A stretch of DNA of 64,000 nt. It comes from Endotrypanum monterogeii. Lineage: Eukaryota; Euglenozoa; Kinetoplastea; Trypanosomatida; Trypanosomatidae. The notes beneath the pieces were generated by a model. That model had not been told where the DNA came from. It ran no database searches and saw only the letters and a list, made by a program, of their open reading frames with translations. Positions 40,491-50,727 of the stretch are shown here, one piece after another. The stretch lies in contig CM007346.1 in assembly GCA_000333855.2 (NCBI GenBank), forward strand, positions 506,218 to 570,217. The letters run 5' to 3'. The number at the start of each line of letters is the position of its first letter. The stretch's first letter is position 1. The translations under genes and the position numbers were made by a program.

Positions 40491-42929
40491 ATGCGTCGCT
40501 TTCTGCTGACTCGCTCGTTGCCCGGCATCGTCCTCGCCTGCCGAGCGGGAGTGCACACGCAGACACGCCCTGCTGCCACCTCCAGTCCTGCGGCTGCGGC
40601 CAGCGCCGCCGCCCCTGCGACTGCAAAGTCTACCGTAACTGCGTACGATTTCCCCAAAGATGTGCTGTGCAACCGCCTGTGGCAGGCGCACCAGGCCGGG
40701 CGGCATATCGCGGTGTACCTCGACTCGGGCCGCATCGCGTGGATCGTCATGAACCGCGCTGAGTCGAGTGCCAATGCACTGGGTGAGGAATTTGTGGGGG
40801 ATATGAACGCAGCATTGGACATTGTGGAGTCCCTCGTCGCAAAGGGTGAGGCCCAATTTGCCATACTGGCGAGCGCAAAGTCAACGTTCTGCGTCGGCGC
40901 GGACATTGACCAGATGTACACTGTGACAGACCCGACTGTGGCAGTGCAGGTGCCGACCGTGGGACACCAACTCTTCAACCGCATTGAGCATGAGAAGTTC
41001 CCCATAGTCGCCGCTATCAACGGACTGGCCCTTGGAGGCGGCTTTGAGCTCTCTCTTGCGTGCCATCAGCGACTATTGGCCTCGACGGCGAAGGTAGGCT
41101 TCCCGGAGTGTTTGCTCGGTCTGCTTCCTGGCGGCGGAGGCACAGTGCGGACACAGCGGCTGTGCGGGCTTACCAAGACGGTACAGTGGATTATGACATC
41201 GAAGCAGGTCAAGCCGCAGGAGGCCAAGTCAGCCGGCGCATGCGACGTCATCATCCCAGCAGAGGACCGCTGGGCGGGTGAAAACCGCTTCTACGAGGGG
41301 GTGCGCAAATGGGCTGGGCAATACCTCTCCGACAAACCCGCTCGCCCGTCAAAGCGCAAGAACATCTCGCTAATGGATCGCGTGCTCGAGAGCACCACCT
41401 TTGGCCGGCGCAAGGTCGCTGATGAAACCATCAAGATGCTGAACAAGAAGACAAAGGGCAAATACATCGCACAGTACAAAGCGCTGGAGTGCGTCATGTA
41501 TTCCGCCACACACACCAACCAGCAGGGCTTCGATAAGGAGTGCCACGCGTTCGCTGAACTGCTATGCAGTCCGGAGGCCAAAAATCAGATGTCTCTGTAC
41601 TTTCTGCAGGAGGGCATGAAGAAGAGCGCTGCGAAGACGGGCGTGCCCAAGGACAAGGTGATGCCCGTGAACCGCGTCGGTGTCATCGGCGCCGGTGTCA
41701 TGGGCGCGGGCATCGTGCACTACTTCGCCAAGAACAACATCCCGGTGGCGGTCAAGGACCTAAAAGAGGAGTCCGTGAAGCAGGGCATCGCCAACGTCCG
41801 CGGTGAGTTTCAGCGCGCCGTCCGCAGCAAGCGCATGGCGGGACCCGACCTGGAGAAAAAGATGGCCCTCGTGACGGGCGGCACCACCGACGAGGTGTTT
41901 CGCGACGTGGACGTCATTGTGGAGGCGGCTGTCGAGGTGATGGACATCAAGAAGAAGATCATTCAGGCGCTGGAGAAGGACGGCATTCTCCACTCCAAGA
42001 GCCTCTTCGCCACGAACACGTCCTCGCTGAGCCTTAGCGAGATGCAGACGGTGGCCAAGTACCCGCAGAATATTGTCGGCATGCACTTCTTCAACCCCGT
42101 GTCGAAGATGCCGCTGGTGGAGGTCATCAAGGGCAAGGACACTTCAGCCGGGGCTGCGGCCGCCATCTTCAACCTTGCCCTCAAGACGGGCAAGATTCCT
42201 ATTATCGTGAACGATGGCCCAGGATTCCTGGTGAACCGCATCCTCGGCGTGTACATGGCAGAAGCTGGGAGGCTAGTGGTGGATGAGCAGTGCCACCCCG
42301 AGTGTGTAGATGAGGCTATCCTGGCCTTTGGTATGCCCATGGGGCCGTTCCGGCTTTTGGATGAAGTTGGCCTTGACGTCGCCTGCCATGTGGGGCCGGT
42401 GCTCTCAAACGGTCTGCGCAGCGACCGCTTCAGCGTCAACTCCTCTATCTTCCAGATGATGAACGACGGCCACCTTGGCCGCAAGAACAAGAAGGGCTTC
42501 TACGAATACACGGCGGAAGGGAAGGATGCGGGGCTGAACAACGTCGTCCTTCAGAAGTATTTCGTCGGGAAGCTGAGCGCCTCCGTCTCGGAGACGGAGA
42601 TCGTAGATCGCTGCATCCTGCTCATGGTGAACGAAGCAGTTCGCATCCTTGATGAGGGAATCGCGATGTCACCGGAGGACGTTGATACGGGAATGGTGTG
42701 GGGCACAGGCTTCCCACCGTTCCGCGGAGGACTTCTGCAGTACGCCGACCACCGCGGCATTGCCAATGTTGTCGCGGCGCTGGAACAGCTGCAACGCAAG
42801 ACAAAGAAGGCACACTTCGCCCCCACGGAGACACTGAAGAAGATGGCTGCTGAGGGGCAACGCTTTTTCCCAGACCGCCCCTACGTTCCGTACCAGGAAC
42901 GCCACGGATACCCTAAGGTGGAGTTCTAG
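40491..42929 (+). CDS. mitochondrial trifunctional enzyme alpha subunit (enoyl-CoA hydratase / 3-hydroxyacyl-CoA dehydrogenase)
   Basis: 812 aa, fatty-acid beta-oxidation. The Arg-rich N-terminus MRRFLLTRSLPGIVLACRAG fits mitochondrial import. In the crotonase domain GADID (137-141) and NGLALGGGFELSLAC carry catalytic E186, and FPECLLG carries the second Glu, E206. The 3-hydroxyacyl-CoA dehydrogenase domain starts with the NAD-binding GAGVMG (G400xG402). It continues to GMHFFNPVSKMPLVEV with catalytic H532 and E544, spaced as in the family, and ends with the C-terminal helical repeats including WGTGFPPFRGG. Length matches mammalian HADHA (~763 aa) plus a longer leader. All expected catalytic residues are present, so both activities are likely. 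The ATG gives the targeting sequence directly. Confidence 0.95.
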   Translation: MRRFLLTRSLPGIVLACRAGVHTQTRPAATSSPAAAASAAAPATAKSTVTAYDFPKDVLCNRLWQAHQAGRHIAVYLDSGRIAWIVMNRAESSANALGEEFVGDMNAALDIVESLVAKGEAQFAILASAKSTFCVGADIDQMYTVTDPTVAVQVPTVGHQLFNRIEHEKFPIVAAINGLALGGGFELSLACHQRLLASTAKVGFPECLLGLLPGGGGTVRTQRLCGLTKTVQWIMTSKQVKPQEAKSAGACDVIIPAEDRWAGENRFYEGVRKWAGQYLSDKPARPSKRKNISLMDRVLESTTFGRRKVADETIKMLNKKTKGKYIAQYKALECVMYSATHTNQQGFDKECHAFAELLCSPEAKNQMSLYFLQEGMKKSAAKTGVPKDKVMPVNRVGVIGAGVMGAGIVHYFAKNNIPVAVKDLKEESVKQGIANVRGEFQRAVRSKRMAGPDLEKKMALVTGGTTDEVFRDVDVIVEAAVEVMDIKKKIIQALEKDGILHSKSLFATNTSSLSLSEMQTVAKYPQNIVGMHFFNPVSKMPLVEVIKGKDTSAGAAAAIFNLALKTGKIPIIVNDGPGFLVNRILGVYMAEAGRLVVDEQCHPECVDEAILAFGMPMGPFRLLDEVGLDVACHVGPVLSNGLRSDRFSVNSSIFQMMNDGHLGRKNKKGFYEYTAEGKDAGLNNVVLQKYFVGKLSASVSETEIVDRCILLMVNEAVRILDEGIAMSPEDVDTGMVWGTGFPPFRGGLLQYADHRGIANVVAALEQLQRKTKKAHFAPTETLKKMAAEGQRFFPDRPYVPYQERHGYPKVEF

Positions 42930-43494
42930 GCTGCAGACATATCACCAGGGATACGGCATTCATATGCGAGGGGTGCCTCGCTCGCTCACTCGCCCGCCAT
43001 GCATCCCCCGGTGCGTGCGAACATATTTCTATATATTTCTGTATACATTTATATACATATTTATCCCTTTTTTTTCCTGAAAACCCTGTCAAATTTCTTT
43101 GCGTGTGTGCATCTGCCACTCGATCATCAGTATTTCTTGTAGAGACAATGGGGTGCCACACCTAGAGAGAGAGAGAGAGAGGGGAGACGCTCTTGATGCG
43201 TGGGCTCCTCTCATCTCCCCCCCCCCTACCCGCCCCTTGGTTTGGGGGACCTCTGCCTTATGTTTGTGTGCGTGGCCAAGGACGCAGCGATGGTGGGCGA
43301 CGGCATCCAAAGTGTCATCACCGGAAAAGGTAAGGGGAACACAATGCACATGCACCGCTCTGCTTGCGGATTCCCGTTTTCTCTCTTTCCTGCTTTCCTG
43401 GATGCTGGAAGCTTAGGCACCACCCCATGCCACGTGGACTCGGCGAGCGTAGAAGCCTGGCGCCTGGCGCGCGTGCATGTGTGTCTCGGGGGCT

Positions 43495-43496
<2 letters not shown>

Positions 43497-43531
<35 letters not shown>
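43497..43531. repeat. GT microsatellite
   Basis: About 17 perfect GT units, sense strand. Confidence 0.9.
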
Positions 43532-43532
<1 letters not shown>

Positions 43533-43883
43533 CTGGAAATGGGAAGGGGCGAGGGGGGGGGTCTTCGTGCTGGCATTGGCGCGTATGTATAGAGTCTGCG
43601 CCGCGTACAGCCACCAGCACAGTCTCGTCGCAGCGGCCTCCCCTCCCCTCCATGTGCGCGATACGAGTGCGAGAGAGAGGCCGACAGCCAAAGTAGCTGG
43701 AGCAATCCTCATTGACTTCTTGTCCCTCAGCTTCCTCTATCGTGCGTGTGTGCGGCACGTCCCTCCCGTCCCTCGCACCACATCTCATATTGACGTATAT
43801 ATGCATCTATTTATTTATCTCTGTCCTTCCAGCAGTCTTCCCCTGACAGACGCTGAACTGAAGGGCCCTGAGCTCGCCAGACG

Positions 43884-43918
43884 CCTCGAATTATACATAT
43901 ATATATACATATATATAC

Positions 43919-43952
<34 letters not shown>

Positions 43953-44070
43953 TGGACCCTATGTAGCGGCTCCTTTTTCCATATGTTTGCGTATTTTGCT
44001 ATCCTTCCGATAGTGCCACCGTTTCTTGTTCTACTCCTCTTTGAGGAATCCAGGAAGAGGAAGGGTGACG
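43884..44070. repeat. 187-bp block left of the gap, exact copy of 44238-44424
   Basis: Identical base for base, including the TA microsatellite lengths, to the block right of the Ns (constant offset 354). The exact identity and position against the gap suggest an uncollapsed contig overlap rather than a biological duplication. Confidence 0.95.
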
Positions 44071-44237
44071 NNNNNNNNNNNNNNNNNNNNNNNNNNNNNN
44101 NNNNNNNNNNNNNNNNNNNNNNNNNNNNNNNNNNNNNNNNNNNNNNNNNNNNNNNNNNNNNNNNNNNNNNNNNNNNNNNNNNNNNNNNNNNNNNNNNNNN
44201 NNNNNNNNNNNNNNNNNNNNNNNNNNNNNNNNNNNNN
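44071..44237. other. assembly gap (167 N)
   Basis: Run of N bases between two identical 187-bp blocks. The gap may not represent missing DNA. Confidence 0.98.
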
Positions 44238-44272
44238 CCTCGAATTATACATATATATATACATATATATAC

Positions 44273-44306
<34 letters not shown>

Positions 44307-44424
44307 TGGACCCTATGTAGCGGCTCCTTTTTCCATATGTTTGCGTATTTTGCTATCCTTCCGATAGTGCCACCGTTTCTTGTTCTACTCCTCTTTGAGG
44401 AATCCAGGAAGAGGAAGGGTGACG
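44238..44424. repeat. 187-bp block right of the gap, exact copy of 43884-44070
   Basis: See the left block. The sequence continues past 44424 into unique DNA. Confidence 0.95.
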
Positions 44425-44862
44425 GTTGGGACATGCACAAATATAAAAAGGAACGGGCAAAAGCACTTCGTCCGATGCCGATAGCGCCCCTGCAACTCCG
44501 CCGCCATGGCACTTGCCTCAACGGAGGCATGGCAACCTGAAATACTTTCAGATCATTCCCCATCTCCCTCCTCTCTTCTGTCTGGCCATCCCCTCTCGAC
44601 CTAAGCCCGTCCTCCTCCATCCCCTCCCTCCAGCACACACACATACATACACACTACTGCCTCCCCCAGTGAAAGAAACAAAGCAACTGCGTCGAGTCCG
44701 CAGCCGGAACTGTGACTGCAGTTGACCGCTTCCCGCTTCCGTCGGCGCACCCCCCCCTGCTGCGCTACGCCTGACATTAGCGTGCTGGTCGCATCACATT
44801 CCGCGCTGTAGCTCTCTGGTGCTGCTGTTGCGTCCGCAAATAGTGTTGTGCAAGGTTCCTAC

Positions 44863-47800
44863 ATGAATCCAAAGTGCACAAGAAATGAAGAGGAAGAGTC
44901 GGTGGCTGGACGACCCAGTGCAGGGAAGCGGCCCCGCATAAGCACCCCGGGTGTCGACGAGCACGCCGCAAAGCGCAGTATGGTTAGGGCAGGGGAGAAC
45001 CCGCGGTATCCCGCTGTGGCGGCTTCGCTACCACCCGAGCCCATCGCCTCTGCTGAGCCGGCCGCTGGGAGAAACCCGCTTCGCACCGAACGACAAACAA
45101 CTCCGGGAAGGAAGAGGCTCAACACGGCACTAGATCCCTCGCAACTCTCAACGAAGCAGTCACGCGCCCGGAGCGTAGCGAATGAAGGGCAAGAGTGCCC
45201 ACCTGGTTGTGAAATAAAGCCAGCTGCCTGCACTACACAGACGCCTCGGAAAAAAAACGCCCCGTCGCTGCCGTTGGAGGGCCCCACGGCAGCGCCGCAT
45301 ATCGAAGAAGCGCTGCTGAACCACCTGCGCCTTGCACTGGTGCACCACGAGGTAAACGTGACAGGAAACACTGTTGACTTCGACATACAGTCAAATGCAA
45401 AGACGACGACCAGCGCCTCGGACAGACTGGCCCAGTGTAGAGAAGAAGAGGCGTCTGTGGAGGACAACATCCATGAGTCAGACAACGCCGCCACCCCCGC
45501 CAACAGCAACGCCGAAGACCTGTCGCCCGAATCGAGCGACGCGGCGGGTGTAAATATACGGGCGGCGTTACCATGCGTTCAGTACTTCATTATTAGCGAG
45601 TGTGCTCGAGTTGCTCGCGTGGTGCGCGAGGAGGGCGGCAAAGGGTACGGCGACGAGCCGGCAACCCGGGCAGCCGAGCTACTCAGCTTTCTTCTTGGCC
45701 TGTTGGACAAACATGACACCTTCTCTGTTCTCCTTGCCTTGGCCTGTCCATCCTGCCGTGCAGCGGGGATGTGCTACTCGGCCGCTTCACCTCTGATGGA
45801 GTATATGGTCTTGTCGCAACGAGCGAGTGCGGAAGAGCTGCGTGCCATGGACCAGAAACGCCTGATCGAGCGGCTGGGGCTGCTGGACGGGTGTCGCAGC
45901 GTCACCGGGCAGACATTGCGTGTGGTGGAGTGCTGCCCTTTTGGTGAGGCGCACGTCGCGCTCTACCTCTTGCTCTGCAGCAGCTCGGAGAAGCAGAGCT
46001 GCTCACGTCTCCCTGGGCTTCGGTGGCAACACGTACCGTTTGAGCTATTGTCCTTCCCCGCCATTGTCAACGCAGCGAAGAGGCTCGGCGCTGCTGTTGA
46101 CCGCCACGTGGCGAGTCGCATACGCGACGTAATACGGGAGCAGTACAACGCCGCGAATCTCCGCAGGTGGAAGGCACCAGCGATGGAAAAGCGGGTGAGG
46201 CCGCCGCAGTTCACCGCAGCTCAGCGAGCACTCATCCGACCCAAAGCCGGGTGTCTTACATGGGCCGAGGAACTTCTTCGCGCGATCCTGCCAGAGACCG
46301 CCGCGCAGCCGTGGCACCGCACTACGGAAGAGCTTCAGTCACGCATTCGACGCTTCTACGCGTACACATGCGCCGATGTCAGCCACGGCGGCTTCTTTAC
46401 TGCGACGTTGGAATCGACGCCGGCAATGTGGATTTCTCCGGCAAACGTCAAGTTGGTCACAAGCACAAACGACCTGGTGTATGCAAGGATGTTGTTTGCT
46501 CACATGAAGGTGTGTCAGCACGTGGCCGAGGCAGTGCAGCGTGGTGGCCGCTGTTCCTGTAGCAGTCGCCGTGATGCAGCAGTGCTATTTGCAGAGGCAC
46601 ACAACCCACTCTTTTCAGAGATGCGCCACTGGCGCGATGCCTCGCACCTCCTCGTCAACGGTGATGTCGTGACCCCGAGTAAGGCAACCGGCGCTGTGGT
46701 GGACGTGGATGCCGTCCAAGACACGACGACAGCGCCTGGGGTGGCCGCTGCGCAGAGCTCTCACGAAGCCGCATCCTTCTACGCGGCAGGCTCGTTTGCC
46801 AGGCTTCAGGCAGTCTTGGAGCTAGCAGGATCGATGAGCGCCGCGCAGGTAGTGGCCTACGTGGCGCAGGTGACCGCGGAGTCTGCAGAGGCGCTGCCGA
46901 CTGCACAGGTGCCGCGGCAGTACATCACAGCAGAGCTTAAGCGCCACCAGCTGGAGAATGTGCAGTGGATGTGGAGCAAGGAATGCGAAGGCTATCGCGA
47001 GCACGTGTCCGTCCCACTCTACAACGTCAGCAGTGGTGCTGCGCCGGCAGCACGGCGAGTCGGCGTCATGTACTACTGCGCCGCAACCAACGAGATGATC
47101 ATCTCACGCGGTCGGGGCAGCTGTGCAGCTGCAGGATGGGAGGCGGAGGTGCATGCGTGGAATGTGGCGGGTGGACGTATCCGTGGCGGCTTGTTGTGCG
47201 ACGATGTGGGTCTGGGCAAGACGCTCTCGATACTAACGCTGTGTGCCTACGACAGAGCGGTGCGCGAGGCCGGCGACGGAGACGAAGAAGAGGCGGCTGC
47301 CATGGACGAGGAAGCAGTGCTGGTGGCACAAAAGTATTGGCGGGTGTCGAACCATGGACCGTGGGGAGAGCACACCGTAAACTTCAACCGGGCGCTGCTC
47401 CACTGGGCAATTGGCAGCTTCCCGGCCAGGACGGTGCCCCACCCAATTACGCCGATGCGGCTACCGCGCACAACGCTTGTCGTGGTGCCACTGTCAATCG
47501 CAGTGCAGTGGATCGAGGAGATCCGCAAGTTCTACCCAGCTGCATCCTACATACTCTTCTACGGTGCCAAGAGGTGGCAGTACACAGTGGACGACATGCG
47601 GCTAGCGGACATCGTCATCACAACGTACGAAACGCTGTCGATGCACCTGCGCCAGGAGGCGAACTGGGTCTATTTTTGGTTGCGGCGTGCAATCAGTGAG
47701 GCAGACGATGTTGTGTGCGCGAGGGCTCGAACGCAAGGCTGGCCATCCTTGACGCCACCAGAGCTCTTTGCAGCTGTGCATCGGTACGCCAGCGACGTGG

Positions 47801-50415
47801 CGTGGCCAAAATCAAGCAAAGGGGGGCCAGTCTGCACCTCGCCCCATGTGGCGCTGGTTGTAACGCAGACTAAGAATTCTGCGAAGGGGCCAACAAGCGC
47901 TCCCTCCGAGGGACCTTGCAATCCTGGCAGCACACAGGGGGGTAGCAAGCCGGGGTCTCCGTTCTGTGAGCCCACGGCAGCCACTATCCCCACCACCGCA
48001 GGCACGTGGACGATCCACCTCGACGCTGCCAAGTGTCAACTGGCGTTCCGATGCCCCTCCGTTTCCGTCCTATTACCTCTGGGCAATTCTGTGGAGAGCG
48101 GAACTGCGGAGGCCTTCGACTACCACACATGTCTGCCAGAGAACAGTGCTGTCAGCGATACGTTTATCGATAGCGTATGGGACATGCTGAAGGACTACAG
48201 TGCGAGAAGCCCCCACACCTACTCAGCGTGGGAGGGCTTCTTTGAGGGTGTCCAACTCTTCAAAAACCCTAGCACGATCAAGCTCCTCGTAAGGCTGTAC
48301 CACGATGCCGAGCTATGCCCGCCCCCCGAATCCGTACGTCGCGAGCTGGTTCGCCGCGTGCTACTGCCGCCGCTTTGGAGGATTCTACCCCCATATTGGG
48401 ATCAAATGAAGGCGCACTACACCGAAGTGGGTGCCGCAGAGGGAAGTACGCGCCCCGCGCTGCGCATCACAGACCTGATTTTCCGCCGCATTGTCCTGGA
48501 CGAGTCGCAGAAGTGTGGCTCCACAAGCCTCCTCTACCTGCTGAGTGGAGAGCGCCGCTGGGCAGTGACGGGCACCCCGCTCAACAACGGCAAGACGGAG
48601 TCGCTCGGATTTGCACTGCACTTTCTCAGGATGCACAGTGGGGCGCGGCTGCTCACTCGATACCCGTTTAGCCAAGACTACCTGGCCTATAGCTATTTGA
48701 ACTCGCATCGCGTGTCAACGTACAACACGACCAACAGCCCTCTAGTCTACGCCCTGAATCAGGCTCTGCGCCACCTGTGGGTGCGTCGTCGCTTCGACAC
48801 CCCCCTGCTACAGGAAGCGGGAGAGGTCAGGTTTTGCGTGTGCACCAGCTGCATGCAGCGCCACCTCTACAACATATCGGAGGGGAGTGACATGAGCATA
48901 CCTTGCGAATACCGACTGTGGGCGCCTCCGCGCAACATCCGGACCGGGCTTCCGTGCCTTCCAAGCAGCCTTTACGAGGTGCTTGCTCTCACCATGGTGC
49001 GGCATGTGCGCAATCAGCAGGTCAACCGAGAACTTCAACTGGCCCCTGCGCGCCACCAAACCCACTATGCACACCTCACCGCAGACGAGATGCTCCTGTA
49101 CGATCGCGTCGCGTCCGTTATCATGAACGTCGCGGCGCGAATGCATCGCCAGGGTGTTCTCTCATCACACATGGCGTACGTGATGCAGTGGGTGCAGGAG
49201 TTGTGCCGACTGTGTCTGCACCCGTCACGACTGGGTCACTACACACTGCTGTGCGAAGACATTGAGGCGTACTTGCTTCGTGGGATTTTCCCCACAAGTA
49301 ACGGCGCTGCCCAGGGCGACGATATCAAAGAGGTGCTCGCGGACTCCTTCGTCGCGTCAACGCCACAGGAAGCCTTGGAGTGGGCCAACTCGATCGCAGC
49401 AACACACAGCACGGATCCCTTCAGCCACCCAAGCGTACCCGAGGAAACGGTGGCGACGCTGGCGGACCTCGCGCAGGCGCCGCCGCTGCTGCCGCAGTGT
49501 AGTGTTTGCATGGACTACATGGCCGAACCGACCCTGTTGAGGTGCCTCCACATGTTCTGCAAGGAGTGTGTCATTTGCATTATTAACGCGAGCCGCAGTA
49601 TGGCAGGCAATATAAACGCCAAGTGCCCGTACTGTCGCAACTGCAAGTCCATGCTGGGGGAAAAGCGCGTTGTGGAGGTGAAAGCAGCGGCCCCTGTGAA
49701 AGCGGCAGCGGCTGGCGTGGAGCACGGCGGCGACTGCAGCACAGCGGCAACTGCGTATTCAGATAACGATGTGGACGCGGTGCTGGCGCGCATCGGTGAC
49801 GGCAGCCGTGTAGGCGCCTTGGTTGGAGTGGTGGAGGAGATCTGGCGCACGCAGCCGGATGACGGCATACTGGTGTTCTCCAAGTACCCTGCATTTCTGC
49901 AGCTGGCGCACGATGCGGTGGCAGCACAGGGCTACGCACCGCACATGGTGTGCGGCGTCTCGTCGCTAGCGAAGCGGCAACGCGTGATGCAAGCGATGCA
50001 GCCGGCCAGTGGTGACTCGGCACTGTTGCAGCACCGCATTCTGTTTGTCACGTCGCGCAGCGCCAACGCCGGCCTCAACTTGACCTTTGCCAACCATGTC
50101 ATCTTCCTCGAGCCCAACCTAAACCCCGCCTTGGAGCAGCAGGCAGTCGGGCGCGTGAACCGCTTTGGCCAGCTGAAGCAGGTCATGGTGCATCACCTCC
50201 TCGCGCCCCACACTATCGAAGAAATCATCTATCGACGGACCTCCCAGCTGCGCGAGCAAGTGGCGCAGGAACCGCAAGTCCCAGCCTCGGCGACGCAACT
50301 CGTCACAGGCGCAACGGGTACTGATGCCCCTCACCGGCGCACACAATTCGGCCGCATTCCACCAGCAGAAGCATTGCTGTTGCTCGAGTATCCTGTGCCG
50401 CCGATGGCGATGTAG
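44863..50415 (+). CDS. SNF2-family ATPase with embedded RING finger (Rad5/HLTF/SHPRH-like)
   Basis: 1850 aa nuclear DNA-dependent ATPase and probable E3 ubiquitin ligase. Residues 1-~180 are basic and disordered with a candidate nuclear signal (GKRPRIS). Helicase motif I DDVGLGKT is at 780-787. VVVPLSIAVQWIEEI and DIVITTYETLS (motif Ib/Ic region) follow, and motif II is DESQ at 1213-1216 rather than DEAH, then WAVTGTPLNN. A C3HC4 RING, CSVCMDYM to CPYC (1546-1591), sits between the two helicase lobes. The second lobe contains FVTSRSANAGLNLT and ends in QQAVGRVNRFGQ (to ~1770). A RING between the lobes is the hallmark of Rad5, HLTF and SHPRH, which act in damage tolerance by PCNA ubiquitylation. 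About 430 residues separate motif I from motif II, a very large insertion. ATG 44863 follows AG 44842-44843. Confidence 0.93.
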   Translation: MNPKCTRNEEEESVAGRPSAGKRPRISTPGVDEHAAKRSMVRAGENPRYPAVAASLPPEPIASAEPAAGRNPLRTERQTTPGRKRLNTALDPSQLSTKQSRARSVANEGQECPPGCEIKPAACTTQTPRKKNAPSLPLEGPTAAPHIEEALLNHLRLALVHHEVNVTGNTVDFDIQSNAKTTTSASDRLAQCREEEASVEDNIHESDNAATPANSNAEDLSPESSDAAGVNIRAALPCVQYFIISECARVARVVREEGGKGYGDEPATRAAELLSFLLGLLDKHDTFSVLLALACPSCRAAGMCYSAASPLMEYMVLSQRASAEELRAMDQKRLIERLGLLDGCRSVTGQTLRVVECCPFGEAHVALYLLLCSSSEKQSCSRLPGLRWQHVPFELLSFPAIVNAAKRLGAAVDRHVASRIRDVIREQYNAANLRRWKAPAMEKRVRPPQFTAAQRALIRPKAGCLTWAEELLRAILPETAAQPWHRTTEELQSRIRRFYAYTCADVSHGGFFTATLESTPAMWISPANVKLVTSTNDLVYARMLFAHMKVCQHVAEAVQRGGRCSCSSRRDAAVLFAEAHNPLFSEMRHWRDASHLLVNGDVVTPSKATGAVVDVDAVQDTTTAPGVAAAQSSHEAASFYAAGSFARLQAVLELAGSMSAAQVVAYVAQVTAESAEALPTAQVPRQYITAELKRHQLENVQWMWSKECEGYREHVSVPLYNVSSGAAPAARRVGVMYYCAATNEMIISRGRGSCAAAGWEAEVHAWNVAGGRIRGGLLCDDVGLGKTLSILTLCAYDRAVREAGDGDEEEAAAMDEEAVLVAQKYWRVSNHGPWGEHTVNFNRALLHWAIGSFPARTVPHPITPMRLPRTTLVVVPLSIAVQWIEEIRKFYPAASYILFYGAKRWQYTVDDMRLADIVITTYETLSMHLRQEANWVYFWLRRAISEADDVVCARARTQGWPSLTPPELFAAVHRYASDVAWPKSSKGGPVCTSPHVALVVTQTKNSAKGPTSAPSEGPCNPGSTQGGSKPGSPFCEPTAATIPTTAGTWTIHLDAAKCQLAFRCPSVSVLLPLGNSVESGTAEAFDYHTCLPENSAVSDTFIDSVWDMLKDYSARSPHTYSAWEGFFEGVQLFKNPSTIKLLVRLYHDAELCPPPESVRRELVRRVLLPPLWRILPPYWDQMKAHYTEVGAAEGSTRPALRITDLIFRRIVLDESQKCGSTSLLYLLSGERRWAVTGTPLNNGKTESLGFALHFLRMHSGARLLTRYPFSQDYLAYSYLNSHRVSTYNTTNSPLVYALNQALRHLWVRRRFDTPLLQEAGEVRFCVCTSCMQRHLYNISEGSDMSIPCEYRLWAPPRNIRTGLPCLPSSLYEVLALTMVRHVRNQQVNRELQLAPARHQTHYAHLTADEMLLYDRVASVIMNVAARMHRQGVLSSHMAYVMQWVQELCRLCLHPSRLGHYTLLCEDIEAYLLRGIFPTSNGAAQGDDIKEVLADSFVASTPQEALEWANSIAATHSTDPFSHPSVPEETVATLADLAQAPPLLPQCSVCMDYMAEPTLLRCLHMFCKECVICIINASRSMAGNINAKCPYCRNCKSMLGEKRVVEVKAAAPVKAAAAGVEHGGDCSTAATAYSDNDVDAVLARIGDGSRVGALVGVVEEIWRTQPDDGILVFSKYPAFLQLAHDAVAAQGYAPHMVCGVSSLAKRQRVMQAMQPASGDSALLQHRILFVTSRSANAGLNLTFANHVIFLEPNLNPALEQQAVGRVNRFGQLKQVMVHHLLAPHTIEEIIYRRTSQLREQVAQEPQVPASATQLVTGATGTDAPHRRTQFGRIPPAEALLLLEYPVPPMAM

Positions 50416-50727
50416 TCGGCGACGGTGTATGTAGTTTTTCTCGATTTTGATTCTCCGCTTGCCCCCCATCTGCCCCCTCGGGGCTCAGCTGATTTAAGCT
50501 TCGCCGGAACGATCACATCCAGTGAGGGACCCCCTTTTGTGACCACGGGTGCTTTGCACAAAGCGCAAATCGTGGTGTGGCACGAATCACCCCAGCAACC
50601 ACGCCGCATCCAGCCCCGTCCCCCCCCCCATCCGCCGGCGTCCACCACACACACATACACCACACACACAAGTCTGAAAAATCAGCCCCTGCCGCGACCA
50701 GCCCCCTGTCGAGTTTCACTGCTAAAG
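50416..50727. other. short non-coding spacer
   Basis: 312 nt with C-rich and CA-rich segments (near 50619-50630 and 50645-50670). It must hold the SNF2 3'UTR end and the splice site of the next gene, unusually compact for this window. The frame of the downstream gene stays open throughout but has no ATG before 50728. Confidence 0.6.

Larger units (their letters stand above)
42930..44862. other. non-coding spacer with assembly gap
   Basis: 1.9 kb. Contains a GA run (43163-43184), a (GT)17 run (43497-43531), TTTA-like 43806-43818, TA runs inside two identical 187-bp blocks (43884-44070 and 44238-44424) and 167 Ns (44071-44237) between them. An AG at 44842-44843 precedes the next ATG by 19 nt. 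ORFs spanning the Ns are artefacts. Confidence 0.75.

Noticed and set aside
39338..40762. 474-codon + strand open frame
   Set aside because: Overlaps the mPGES-2-like gene and the start of the trifunctional enzyme gene in another frame, with no domain and composition expected of a GC-rich shadow frame.
43811..44644. ORFs spanning the N run
   Set aside because: Their length comes from unknown bases and duplicated TA repeats.
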